NCBI GenBank assembly: GCA_037355855.1
Contig: CM074762.1
Coordinates: forward strand, 1,736,001 to 1,800,000
Direction of reading: 5' to 3'
Origin: Pseudo-nitzschia pungens
Lineage: Eukaryota; Bacillariophyta; Bacillariophyceae; Bacillariales; Bacillariaceae
DNA length: 64,000 nt
Below, in pieces: positions 10,116 through 20,558 of the stretch. A model generated the notes under the pieces. The model ran no database searches. It was not told the DNA's origin and was given only the letters and a program-made list of their open reading frames with translations. The stretch's first letter is position 1. Each line of letters starts with the position of its first letter. The position numbers and the translations under genes were made by a program.

Positions 10116-11357
10116 TCCTCCTTCTAAGAGCACTGTGCGTACGTGTAGTTCGTTTTCTCGACGGCGATCAATATAAAGTAAACCAATTCGTATTGTTCAT
10201 CGACTGCCTTCTAGAAGTTAGTTACAAGGGACCGAACCGATATCCAGGTTGAAGGATCACGACGCAGTGTCTTCTTCAACACAGTGTGGGTTGTTCAGAT
10301 TTTCACATCCATGCGTTACCAGCATGACTCCTACCGGTACCGCTTTTTCTCATGGAACCTTTGCACGCAACATCCCGTACTGTAAGGTACTTTGAGTATT
10401 TTTTTAAATTTGGAATGTTAGTCACAAGTCATCGAACAGACACAGTTTTCACTTTCTCGAAAAAAAATCATCATCCGATTTCTGAATTTCGGCCGCTCGA
10501 ACGTCGTTGTACCTACCGTATGGGTCCCATGTGTCCCAGTACGTACCGTAGGAGTAGGTGCAAGTAACACTCCGGATTCACAGATTTCGTTCGTTCCTCG
10601 CTTCGTCGAACGAAAAATTGGAAAAAATTGGTCACAAACTTGGCCGCTCAAAATTGAAAATACGAGTGGTGTAGTGCTTGTAAATTGATTACGAGTAAGG
10701 TTTACTGTATTGCTGAACGCAGCCATGCTTTTATTTTGATTATCTCAGGATAAAATTATCATAAGGTAGGAACCCAATTTTGACACGGTTTGCACAAAGC
10801 CATCGCTCCAAATATTACTTGATTCAATTACAGTATTGCATTCTGTAGGTGTAGTAGCTGGACACCAGTAAAATTCGTCCAAACGTCACCGTACCCAGCA
10901 CAGCAAAATAAATGGTGAGGTTAGAGTTACCGTACCGAGTCCGGTTCGAGCTATTGTAGATTCTGAAGGTAGCAGTGATATCCGCAGATTATCGAAACCG
11001 TCACAAATGAAAATTGGAATTGGCAACGCAGGCGCAAAAAGTACGATTCGTGTAGAACATTAGCTATTCATTTGTCATGGCCTTCAAACCTTTCCTCGCG
11101 TACTGCACTTTTTCCTTGATTGATTCAAACGGCATCTGAAATCCAATCACCGACAGGTGCTGGTTCGACTTCCGTGAATCGGTCTTTGGTGTGAAAACAA
11201 CGGAACGACAACGTTGTATGGGATCTCAGATGCCTCGCAAGCACCGGTGCATTGCATTACTGCTGATAGATCGCAGTCGCTCTGCCAACCGGACATACCG
11301 TACGGTGCGTTGCGTTGCGTTGCGGTACGCACGTACGTATCGCCGGGAGCCAGCCAT
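10116..11357. other. spacer rich in TACCGTA/GTAAGGTTAC-type motifs
   Basis: About 1.2 kb with no supportable gene. It carries several copies of the recurrent spacer motif family, for example around 10500-10560, 10690-10705 and 10925-10940. It should hold the promoter of the GT64 gene and the 3' UTR of the methyltransferase-like gene. Confidence 0.45.
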
Positions 11358-12878
11358 TTACTTTCGTTTCTTGGGTTTGCGCCGCAGGTCCCGCAGCGCA
11401 CTCTTGCTTCGCGCCACATCGAATTTCCCCGCTTGTTGTTTCTGCAGAACGCGGTACCATTCGTTGGTCGCGTCGCGGCTGCCGCCCCAGAGATACCACA
11501 TGCTGACGAACGGGGACGACTTTTTGTGGGTCGAGCTCGCCTTTTTTTCGCGCAGGTTGGGAGGAGGCTGAGAACGTACGGAAACAAACGGCAGGGGTTG
11601 GTTGGTGCGTTGAGAGTCGGGCAGCGAGGAAATGGAAAACGGCAACGTTCCCTGCCGTGGTGGCGCGGTTGGTTCGATCCCCATCGCACTCGTAGGTAGG
11701 AACGCTCTTACGTACCAGATAAATGTATCTTTTTTTCGGAACCAGATAGATCGGCAGTTGACCGGCATCCGCGGTGAGCTTTTGGAAGTAATCCTTCTTG
11801 TGAACAAAGTTTGGCATGAGCAACATCCACGGCTTGTTTTGGTTCTTCTTGCTGGTGACGTGTTTCATCAGCGTTTCGATGTGATCGGAGCTGTAGGGTG
11901 GATTCGTGAGAAAGACATCGTAGCTGGGGTACCGCGAGGGGTCCTTCCAAACCTCGTAGCAATCTTCCTTGCGGTTGTAGACCTCGGGGAAGCCGAGCGA
12001 TTCCAGCTGGCGAGCAACGCGTCCGTTGCAAAAGTAGGGATCGTAGACGGAGAGCTGCCGGTCCGAATCTTTCCGAATCCATCGCCTGTAGGATTGAAGA
12101 AGGGGAACAATGTCCTCGTAGGCTTCGAGCGGAGATTCGCAGTGATCGTCGGGATCAACCTCGTAGGGAAAGTCCGACGAAGGATCACCATTAGTTGCTT
12201 CACCCGGGTCATCGTCTTTCTTTGCGGTAGTGGGTGGGGACTCCGAATCTGGTTGCGCAACGGATTCTTCAGGCACAAAGAGAGGTCATACGAATGCAAA
12301 GCGAAGGTACAGAACCTTGAGAACAAAGAACCACAAAAACGATGAAACAAACGGAAGACTCGGTGTTGGATGCAACGCTCCACATCCTATTTGGTTGTTT
12401 GGCAGTGTATCACTTAGTCGGTTTCATCGCAGCACAGTTTCCGAGCCTTTTTTCCGAACGACATTAGGTGACTTGTCGAGAGTCAGGGAGAAAGCGAAAC
12501 TCCTTGCTTTCCGAAAGATCGGCTTTGCTCCAAGCACTCCCCAAGCTCCGACAATCCCGAGTATAAGCATAAGCGTACGCGTACGCATACAGATACGCAT
12601 AAGCGTACGCATGCACGCACTCATTCGCATGCATTCGCTCGCGTGTGGACCACACGGTACCGTACGCACCTTTTTCCGGTTCCTTTCCGTTGTCGAAGAA
12701 AACCACCCTCCCGGTGTTGTCCAATCGACCGACCTGTTTTCGTTCCCCGTTTTCGAGGCGCTGGTCGAAGGCCGAGTACACCTTGCCTGCCTTGCGATCG
12801 ATCAGGACAAAGACGTCGGACACCATCGAGCCCTCCAGCACAACTTCGTCCTTTTGGTGGCACTCCGTGTCGTTTTCA

Positions 12879-12910
<32 letters not shown>

Positions 12911-13513
12911 CTCATTTTCATAGTCGTTGTCACGGGCGGTGCTTTCGTTGTTGTCGCCGTTCTTGGCAGCGGGCTGTTCCCCCGTCGATCGCTTGCTGTT
13001 TTTCTTGTGCTTCTTCTTTCGCTTTTTCTTCGGCGGGCTGTTCGACTCTCTTGCGGGCTGTATCGAACTCTCCACACCCCTCTGCTGTTGCGAGATAGAC
13101 AACTCGGTTTCGGCCTTCGTTGCGGCACCCGCCTTCGCCTTCGCACCCCCCTCTCCACTTGCTCCATTGCCGTGGCGTTCACAGGGAGACGACCGGTCCT
13201 CCTGTTCGCCCGGGCCAGCCTTTTTCCGTTTTGCTTTCTTTGCCTTCTTCGCTTTGCGGTCCCGTGGTTCGCTTTTGCGTTTGCTTTCGCTTTTGCTTTC
13301 GCTTTTGCGGTGTGGGGTCTCGCCGACCGCGGACTCCGTGGCTGCGCCGCCCTCCGAGAATGGCGACGACGACGAAAGAGTTGTTTCGTCGTCTCGCTTG
13401 CGCTTTTTCTTCGAGGACGAACTCGGTTTGGATTTCGTTTTGGATTTCGTTTTGGATTTTGTTTTGGATTTCGTTTTCGTTTCCGATTCCAATTTCGATC
13501 GTGGCTTGGACAT
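11358..13513 (-). CDS. methyltransferase-like protein with D-P-Y-F-C-N-G and N-P-P-Y motifs, three exons
   Basis: I join two open frames into one gene. Proposed exons on the minus strand are 13513-12670, 12248-11716 and 11567-11358, giving 528 residues in continuous phase. The downstream frame has no ATG (it would begin with GTG after an in-frame TGA at 12288-12286). A phase-1 donor GTGCGT at 12669 fits a phase-1 CAG acceptor ending at 12249. The second intron (GTACGT at 11715 to CAG at 11568) is phase 0 and brings in the conserved-looking tail SPFVSMWYLWGG. Residues 1-230 are Lys/Ser-rich and low in complexity. Residues 351-357 read DPYFCNG and 397-400 NPPY, matching motifs I and IV of amino-methyltransferases (N6-adenine type), with KPWMLLMPNF after. 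The substrate (RNA, DNA or protein) is unknown. The first acceptor could instead be AAG at 12267, also in phase. Confidence 0.65.
12571..12620. repeat. alternating purine-pyrimidine tract inside intron 1
   Basis: Within the 421-bp first intron of the methyltransferase-like gene, 12573-12590 and 12603-12620 are each 18 bases of strict purine/pyrimidine alternation made of GCGTACGC and CATAC/ATGCAC blocks. Such tracts can adopt Z-DNA. Confidence 0.7.
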
Positions 13514-15060
13514 GGTTCCGGCGGTCGGATTTCAATAGAAGGATTTACGATGTCCGTCGGTAGAGTTAGGATCGAAGATTTCTCATTGCAAGTCTTCTCT
13601 GGTACTACTGGCAGTATTTTATCACTCGTACAAGTACAGGTAATCTTACGGTAATAGCTCCCAGTTGCGTCGGGAGATCTCGGTTTCGAAATAATTGGAT
13701 CACCACTGTTTTCGATCGATGATTGGTTGTCACAGAAAAATCAAAATTTTTGAACGTGAGGAGAATCATCTCTTATTGCTTCGTACAATTAATATTTTTT
13801 CTACGACGTTCTTGTAAACTTGCAAGTAAGGTTACGGTAGTATCCAACCATAGGAAACAGAACACGGTAATTTACCGGTCCTACGAGTATTAAGATTTAC
13901 CCGTGCTTCGATTCGTACCCACATAAAATGTGAGTCCCAGAGCACGAGTCGAGTCCCGAGCGTGCCGACACCGCCGGCTCTGCTCCTGCATTGGGTCGAA
14001 CGATCTCGCTCTCCAAATTCATCGCAGCGTCCGTAGATGGACGTACCGGCGCAACGTGTGACCGGCAGAACCATTTTTCGAACATCTCCGCCGATGCCAA
14101 CCGCTGACAAGAATACTAAGGTTAACCTTACTGGTACTCAGCCAAAGCGAAAAAAGTATGAGACCCGTAACCTTACTTTTACGAACTCAGTAATTTACGG
14201 TGAGCTTGCGAACCATACCGGTAGAGGACTTCAACGCGCAAAACCGAAAACTCTGCGACACACCTGCCGCCGTTGCATCGGTACTATGCACTGTACAATT
14301 TACCTACCGTCGCAATCTGCCAACTACGGAGCGAAGTGTTGGGTAAACCTTACTCGTATGATTTTACTTCTATTTATTTTTGAACGAATCGGTAAGTTAG
14401 TTACGTGTACGTAATCTTTCTTACCGTCGTGCATGGAAAGCAATGCGGAACGGGAGAAAAAGAATAATCCTACCGTGCGACACGACGCGAGTCAGTCGAC
14501 GCGACATCCTCCGAATCGCGGTGTGAGTAACTACTTTACCCGTACCATACCTGATAAGATACGAGAAAGACCTTAGGACTACGAGTAGGAGCACTTGCAT
14601 TCCCACTGGATGCTGCCCTTATCTCGATCCATTGGCCAATCCTCTCACCCGGCTTCACCTTGGTTCGCACGTGTGACTACAGAATAGAACGCAACGCAAC
14701 GCAACGCAACGCAACGGAACAAAGCACACAACACACACAATCCCGCTTTCTTCCGACAAATTCGTTCGAGGGAACGCCCATTTGTTGCGCAGCATCGGTA
14801 CTCCTAGCGGCAGTGGTGGCAGTGGCAACGGTCCGCAACCAAATCAAATCAAACCAAACCCAAACGAACCAACTGCGCGGAAGCGATCCATCGCCACGCG
14901 GGTGACTGCGGCGCAACAATACTAGAAACGCAACAAAAGAAATCAAACCAAACCAAAACAGAAAGGCAACGGAACGGAACGGAACGGAACGCAACAAAAA
15001 TAGAAACGCAACGAAACGCAACTTAATTTCACTCGCGCGGGAAGCGAGACAACCGAAACC
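13514..15060. other. divergent promoter region with CA-rich kinase leader
   Basis: About 1.55 kb between the divergent methyltransferase-like and DYRK genes. The left part (13600-14620) is crowded with GTAAGGTTAC-type near-palindromes, for example 13829-13840, 14118-14135, 14166-14175 and 14343-14352. The right part, 14680-15060, switches to CA-rich sequence almost free of T, described separately. No gene is supported; short frames at 13832-14110 and 14037-14414 lack domains. Confidence 0.5.
14684..15060 (+). promoter_or_regulatory. probable long CA-rich 5' leader of the DYRK kinase with GCAAC/GGAAC pentamer repeats
   Basis: The 380 bases before the kinase ATG are A, C and G rich with very little T. 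They contain two pentanucleotide runs: CGCAA repeated from about 14690 to 14716, and GGAAC repeated near 14967-14990. Runs such as AAATCAAACC fill the rest. Strand asymmetry that stops at the ATG suggests a transcribed, weakly structured 5' UTR. I did not see a clear transcription start signal. Confidence 0.45.
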
Positions 15061-18000
15061 ATGGCCAACGACAAGCAAACCAACGAGGCGGGAACGGAAC
15101 CCCAGCAGCAGCAGCAACAACGGCAACAGCAACAGCGGTTTAGTTTCTACGACGCGGAGGAAGTCGGGGGCATCCTTGCCGCGAGCCGTTCCGAGTCCTC
15201 TCCGCTTGCGATCGAAGAGGAACCGTCCAACCCCAATCGGTTTCGCTTCTACGATCCCAAGCTGATTGCCGAAGCGGACGAACACGAGCAAGAGAACGAG
15301 AGCAGCAACGATAACGACGAGGAAGCCGAGGACAAGAATGATAACGAGAATGATAACGAGAATGATAACGAGAACGACAAGGAAACCAAAACTAATACCG
15401 AACTCGAAATCACACCCCTCCAACAGCTCGGGGGGGAAGAATCTAGCGAGGCAAAGCAACAACCACCACATGACAATGATAGTGACAGTGACGAAGACGA
15501 AGATAAAGACGATTCGATCCTTGCGGAAACTACCCATCCCGAGTCCATCGATGATGATGACGAAGACGATGATGATGACGAGGGCGACAACGATGTTGGA
15601 AACACCAGCGATGCCAACACAGACGAGATCCTGCGATCCCTCCAGGAGACGGAAGTCCAGCGCAATCAGATCCTTCAACCGCCCACACCCTCCCAATCAT
15701 CCTCGTCGTTGCAGTTGCCATTGCAGTTGCAAGCACAATCGCAAGCACCCACCATGACCGGGGTCGATCTTTCGGCCTCCGCGGGGGTCATCTCTCCCGA
15801 AACCCTCGGTGCCAACCACAATTACAACCCGAACGACAATTACGGTACCAATAACAACAACAATTACGGTATCAATCACAATCACAATCACAGCAGCCAC
15901 AATCAGAATCAAAATCAGAATCAAAATCACAACCCGTACGAGGACTCGCTGCGGACGGCACTCGACCTGCTGCGAAAGCACAAGCGCTCGCTCCCGGGCT
16001 CTCCCACGGAACGGCCGCGGACTCCCCGGGACCAGGACAAGCTCCTGCAGCACCGGAGCTACGACGAAAACGAGGGACTCGGACTCGACCACGTGGTCCA
16101 GGAGGCCAAGCTCAAATCGAAACAGCACAAGGAGGCCATTGCCAGGTACGCCAACAAGCTGGAGGAATTCAAATCGACGCTCTCGCCCGAGGAACAGTTC
16201 CGGATTTCGGCGAGCCACACGCAGAGCTACGACGAGGGCGACCACCATCACCACCATCATCACAATGGCAGCGACCACAACCAGAACGGCGAAACCTACC
16301 GGCAGACCGGGGCCGAGACCGAGGACGATCGCAACCGCTCGCAGTCGCAGTCGCAGCAGCAGCAGCCACCCAATCACATCCACCGACACATCCGGCCGTC
16401 CCTGACGGAGGACTCGACGGGCCTGGTTTCGGAGCTCTCCCACGGAAGCCATTACAATCTGCCGCGGTCGCACCACTCGGCCACGCACCCCGAGCAGCAG
16501 GCCATCATCGAGGAGCAGGTCCAAAAGGGGGTCGAAAAGGTTCTGGTGGCCATTCTGGAAGCCAGCAAGCACAGGAGCGGCGATTCGGTTTCCCTGGCCA
16601 GCGCCGCGGCCACGGAGCACAATTCCATCCGGTCGGGAGGCAACTCCCGTGCGAACTCCAACGCGAACGCCAATGCCAGCAACAGCAACAGTGCCAACGA
16701 TGCCCTCCTCCGGGTCCTCCACGAGCTGCTGCCGTCCAGCCGCAGCGTGGACGCCGGCAGCGTGGACGACGGGAGGGCCACCATTGCCAGCGGCGTGAGC
16801 CGCGGATCCTCCGGGACCATCAAGCACAAGTCCTCGGTGGTGGACGAGCTCCTGGCGGAAGACGACGACGTCGACGGCCACGACCGCGGGGTCTGCGGGA
16901 CGATATCCCTTCCCAAGCACCACCTCCCGTCCGAGCGATCGGGTTCCGCTTCCGCGAACCCGCCGGCCCAGACCCCCAACACCAACGCGGCGCGGTACTG
17001 GGGGGAGGACGACGAAAAGAAAATGATGGAAGACCACCACCGGGTTGGATATTCGGGAGAGGAAGAAGGAGAAGAGGACAACGACGACGACGACGATGAC
17101 GACGGGGGAATCGAGGTGGATCCGATCTTGTCGCCGACCTACCGAGGGGGACGAACCGTCGCTGGAAACAACCCCCAGCTGACGATCCGGACCAGCAATC
17201 TCGATGTCGACAACAGAAACAACGCCCACGACGACGATGGCGTCGATGACACTTTGTACGAATCCGAAACCTCCAGGGACGACGACGACGACGACAGTGG
17301 CGATGACGAAGACGAAGACGATGAGATGGATACCACGTACGAGGACCAAAACGATAGCTACGAGGACGACGACGAGGAGAGTGAACACCACGTGGGAGTG
17401 TTGGGGCCCCTGAGCCGGGAGGCCGGAGGCACCACGGGCGTCGTCCTGGACCTGGAATCGGACGAATCCCCACCGAGAGAAAAGGCCGGGTTCTTTTCGT
17501 CGGTCGTCAATCACTACGCATCGGGAGCAGCATCCTCCTTTGCTCCCCTCGACAACGCGGAGCAGCCACAGATCCTGGACCACAAACGAAAGGAAGAAAT
17601 CCTGGCCCACTACGACGTCGTCGGCACCACCACCAACATCCACGACGAGGAAGCCACGGAATTGATGCGGACGCTCTGCGCCCACCTGCTGCCCTTTGGG
17701 GTCGACCAGAATTCGGGTGGCGGCCGGGAGGAATCATCGATACCGGTGTGGGACGAGGACAATCCGAACGAGCCCGGGTATCGCATCATTCGCCTGTCCA
17801 AGACCCAGCTCCGGAGAGTCGAGTGCGCCTTTGACGCCATGATCACCAGACTCAAGCACAATCTCCTCAATGATGTTGACGAACCACTCGACGACGCCAA
17901 CTTTATCCGGGAATTGGAAGAAGCCGAGCGGCTCCTGGACGACGAAGAAAAACGCAACGCGGTCGATGCCACGGTGGGAAACGAGGCTGCGCAGGTCGCA

Positions 18001-19326
18001 ACGAAATCCAGGCCCCTCCCGGTGGCCGAGACCCCCCAAGAAGAACGCGCGAAGGGTGCTCCCCACCCGGAATTTCCCGGAGTCAAGAGCGCGGGAAACG
18101 GAGAGATGGGCGACCTGGAGTATTTCCAGCTCCCCATCATCTACAAGTCCCACGTCACTGGTTTCGAGCCGACGAAAGACATCAAACTGGAACCGGGAAA
18201 CATTATTGCCGGGCAATACCTCGTGGAGGGGAAACTCGGAAGCGCGGCGTTTAGCACGGCCTACAAGTGCGTCGATTATTCCTCTCCGAGCGGCCGCGAA
18301 GAAGTTTGTCTGAAGGTCATCAAGAACACGAAGGATTTTTTCGACCAGTCGCTCGACGAAATCAAGATACTAGAGCTGTTGCGGCAAACCGGACAGTGCG
18401 ACGAGAACCATATTCTCCGGGTCAAAACGTTTTTTTATTACCGCGAGCACCTGATCATTGTCACGGAACTTTTGCGGCAAAACCTGTTCGAGTTTGGTAA
18501 ATTCATCGTCGACAACGACGAGGAGCCCTACTTCACACTCCCGCGTCTCGCGTACATCACGCGGCAGTGCCTGATCGCTCTGCGGTTCGTTCACAACCTG
18601 GGATTGGTGCATTCCGATGTAAAACCCGAAAACATATTGCTCGGAAGCTACAGCCGTGCCCAGATCAAGCTGATAGATTTTGGAAGCAGCTGTTATCTGA
18701 CAGACCGACAGAGCTCGTACATCCAATCTCGATCGTACCGGGCTCCCGAGGTCGTCCTCGGACTTCCGTACGACGGAAAGATCGATGTCTGGTCTCTGGG
18801 TTGCGTGGTGGCGGAAATGTACACCGGTGAGGTCACCTTCCAAAACGACTCGATTGTGTCGATGCTCAGTCGCATAGAGGCATACCGAGGATCGTTCCCG
18901 AGACACATGATTGCCCAGGGGCGACAATCCACTCGGTTCTTCACCAAGAGTGGCTTGCTTTACGAGGTTGTGGGCGATTCAGAGGACGAGGACGAGGCAA
19001 TGCCGAACAACCGAATCGCTCCGGCTCCGGACGACGAGGAATCGGACAACGACAGCGAAGCGGAAGAGATGGAATTCGATGTGTTCCAACCGAAGAGCAC
19101 GCGGCTCTCCTCGCGGCTCGGATTCGACGAAGATTTAATGGATGACTACGGTGACAGAAATACATCGGTCCGCCGCCAGATCGAACAAATGTTCACCGAT
19201 TTTGTAGCCAGGCTGCTGACCATAGACCCCGATGGTCGACCCACTGCCGACGAAGCATTGAACCATCCGTACATGTTGTATGCGGCATCTTTGACAGATG
19301 ATCAGATCAAGTATCCCAGCAGCTAA
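15061..19326 (+). CDS. DYRK-family protein kinase (plant-type DYRK) with giant disordered N-terminus
   Basis: A single exon of 1421 residues from the ATG at 15061. Residues 1-1040 are low complexity: polyglutamine, Glu/Asn/Asp octad-like repeats at about 92-106 (15336-15378), Asn/His repeats, and several poly-Asp blocks. The kinase domain starts at about 1050 (GQYLVEGKLGSAAFSTAYK), with the ATP-binding lysine at K1085 (CLKVIK). The catalytic loop HSDVKPEN is at about 1184, where most relatives have HCDLKPEN. DFGSS is at about 1206, and SSYIQSRSYRAPEVVLGLPY follows, whose Y1220 matches the activation-loop tyrosine DYRKs autophosphorylate. DVWSLGCVVAEMYTG and the QNDS after it point to the plant DYRK subgroup. 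An acidic insertion of about 90 residues splits the C-lobe before FVARLLTIDPDGRPTADEAL. It is a dual-specificity growth/stress kinase by family. Codon use is more GC-rich than in most neighbours. Confidence 0.9.
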   Translation: MANDKQTNEAGTEPQQQQQQRQQQQRFSFYDAEEVGGILAASRSESSPLAIEEEPSNPNRFRFYDPKLIAEADEHEQENESSNDNDEEAEDKNDNENDNENDNENDKETKTNTELEITPLQQLGGEESSEAKQQPPHDNDSDSDEDEDKDDSILAETTHPESIDDDDEDDDDDEGDNDVGNTSDANTDEILRSLQETEVQRNQILQPPTPSQSSSSLQLPLQLQAQSQAPTMTGVDLSASAGVISPETLGANHNYNPNDNYGTNNNNNYGINHNHNHSSHNQNQNQNQNHNPYEDSLRTALDLLRKHKRSLPGSPTERPRTPRDQDKLLQHRSYDENEGLGLDHVVQEAKLKSKQHKEAIARYANKLEEFKSTLSPEEQFRISASHTQSYDEGDHHHHHHHNGSDHNQNGETYRQTGAETEDDRNRSQSQSQQQQPPNHIHRHIRPSLTEDSTGLVSELSHGSHYNLPRSHHSATHPEQQAIIEEQVQKGVEKVLVAILEASKHRSGDSVSLASAAATEHNSIRSGGNSRANSNANANASNSNSANDALLRVLHELLPSSRSVDAGSVDDGRATIASGVSRGSSGTIKHKSSVVDELLAEDDDVDGHDRGVCGTISLPKHHLPSERSGSASANPPAQTPNTNAARYWGEDDEKKMMEDHHRVGYSGEEEGEEDNDDDDDDDGGIEVDPILSPTYRGGRTVAGNNPQLTIRTSNLDVDNRNNAHDDDGVDDTLYESETSRDDDDDDSGDDEDEDDEMDTTYEDQNDSYEDDDEESEHHVGVLGPLSREAGGTTGVVLDLESDESPPREKAGFFSSVVNHYASGAASSFAPLDNAEQPQILDHKRKEEILAHYDVVGTTTNIHDEEATELMRTLCAHLLPFGVDQNSGGGREESSIPVWDEDNPNEPGYRIIRLSKTQLRRVECAFDAMITRLKHNLLNDVDEPLDDANFIRELEEAERLLDDEEKRNAVDATVGNEAAQVATKSRPLPVAETPQEERAKGAPHPEFPGVKSAGNGEMGDLEYFQLPIIYKSHVTGFEPTKDIKLEPGNIIAGQYLVEGKLGSAAFSTAYKCVDYSSPSGREEVCLKVIKNTKDFFDQSLDEIKILELLRQTGQCDENHILRVKTFFYYREHLIIVTELLRQNLFEFGKFIVDNDEEPYFTLPRLAYITRQCLIALRFVHNLGLVHSDVKPENILLGSYSRAQIKLIDFGSSCYLTDRQSSYIQSRSYRAPEVVLGLPYDGKIDVWSLGCVVAEMYTGEVTFQNDSIVSMLSRIEAYRGSFPRHMIAQGRQSTRFFTKSGLLYEVVGDSEDEDEAMPNNRIAPAPDDEESDNDSEAEEMEFDVFQPKSTRLSSRLGFDEDLMDDYGDRNTSVRRQIEQMFTDFVARLLTIDPDGRPTADEALNHPYMLYAASLTDDQIKYPSS

Positions 19327-20069
19327 ACACTTGAGCTTTATATTCATTTTGAAACGGACTACAGAAATACGAATTCGCTTTTGTATTAGTTGTTTATGTT
19401 AAGATGAATAGTGTGTTACGTGTACCCATCTAAATATTTACTACGTGTATGTAATTTTTGTAGTCGTTAATATCATTCCACCGGAAGCAGAGCGATATGT
19501 TTTTTCACGTCGCTCCCCTTGTCTAACTACTGTTAGGTTATACTTCGTACTACCCAGATTGTACATATACAGTAACGCAAGATCGCAACCTTGACTTGGA
19601 GTACAATCCAATCCTGTCCTTCTCTATGTGGAGACGTATTAATATCTATTCTTTAATTAATGTCAGGGAAGAAAACCTTGCAAAACTGAGTGGCAGAGCT
19701 ACTCTCTGCCAAACAGAACTTGCCAGTACCCTATCGGTGAAAGCGATTGGAGAAGAGTGTACCTTGTGAGATTCATGTTTGGGACATTAGTTTGGTTGCA
19801 ACGTATTAAGCAAAATTCAAATGGGAAAAAGATACCGCTCACAACAACAACAAAAACAACGACGCAGGGACGAAATCGACGATACAGTTCCTTTCTGTTC
19901 CGGACGAATTTTTCGAACAAAGGTTCGACACCATTTTCCTTGTGGGGCACTGGATGGATCCTACGATCAACAGCGCAGCGAACGCAATAAGTTATCATTT
20001 CACTAATTTTTGTGCGATGCGTTTTCCACAAGTTTTATTTGGAACGACAGCTAACAATCAAGCATGTTG
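19327..20069. other. 3'-3' spacer
   Basis: About 740 bp, AT-rich, between convergent genes. A 110-residue minus-strand frame at 19699-20031 has no recognisable feature and I leave it out. Nothing else was noted. Confidence 0.45.
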
Positions 20070-20558
20070 TTAGTTGTTCATTTTAAGACTCACAAAAGTC
20101 ACGGCCCAGTTGGCAAGCAAGGCGGAAATACCGAGTCCCCAAACAACAGTCAACACAACTTGCTTCAAAGGAATGGGCTCTCCGTATTTCTTCTTGTATC
20201 CGCCTCGTTCCTCGACTTGTCGTTGGTAGGCCCAGTCGTTGGGGTTTTCAAAGTAGGCGTCCATGTTGCCTTGCGCGTATCGAACAGTGCACTTTTGGGT
20301 TGCCTGGAACTTGTAAACGGCCTGCATGTAGTCATCCGGGTTGGTCAAACGGGTGAAAGTCGGGACGGGTCCATTTCCCAACAAGGTTCTGCCAATGCCG
20401 TAGGGTTCTTCGGCGTTGGGGGCAGGGGACCATCTCTGGGTTTTCGCATCGAAGGTTGGCAAGGGAGGAGTGCTGGTTGGGGAAGCCTTTTTGGATCCAA
20501 AGGTCCCAAAGGCGTTGACCAAGGAGAGAGTCGACAAGAGCAAGACAATGAACTTCAT
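20070..20558 (-). CDS. small plastid-targeted single-pass membrane protein, unknown function
   Basis: A single exon of 162 residues from the ATG at 20558-20556. The N-terminus is a clean secretory signal (MKFIVLLLSTLSLVNA) followed by F17. An A|F junction like this is the diagnostic cleavage context for import into secondary red-lineage plastids, so I infer a chloroplast protein with a short serine/threonine-rich transit peptide. The mature part has soluble, aromatic-rich stretches (GIGRTLLGNGPVPTF, then MDAYFENPNDWAYQRQVEE) and one transmembrane helix at about 133-157 near the C-terminus. The size, single helix and targeting would suit a thylakoid complex subunit or assembly factor of algae with red-derived plastids, but I cannot name one. 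Another small plastid protein gene lies 3.5 kb away at 24027. Confidence 0.75.
   Translation of the reverse strand: MKFIVLLLSTLSLVNAFGTFGSKKASPTSTPPLPTFDAKTQRWSPAPNAEEPYGIGRTLLGNGPVPTFTRLTNPDDYMQAVYKFQATQKCTVRYAQGNMDAYFENPNDWAYQRQVEERGGYKKKYGEPIPLKQVVLTVVWGLGISALLANWAVTFVSLKMNN

Noticed and set aside
11660..11700. tRNA-like B-box (GGTTCGATCCC)
   Set aside because: The flanking bases do not form a T-arm or acceptor stem, and the site lies within a coding-gene intron.
12230..13654. 474-residue plus-strand open frame
   Set aside because: Antisense to the Lys-rich exon and intron of the methyltransferase-like gene; rich in Phe/Arg/Val repeats produced by AAG and GAA codons read backwards.
14677..15696. 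339-residue minus-strand open frame over the kinase leader
   Set aside because: Its openness follows from the T-poor leader (few stop codons on the complement). The protein is repetitive Val/Ile/Leu without a fold.
15697..17685. 662-residue minus-strand open frame
   Set aside because: It lies antisense to the disordered arm of the DYRK kinase. GC-rich repeats (GAC/GTC codons) leave few stops on the other strand, and the translation is low-complexity Val/Leu/Gly/Arg.
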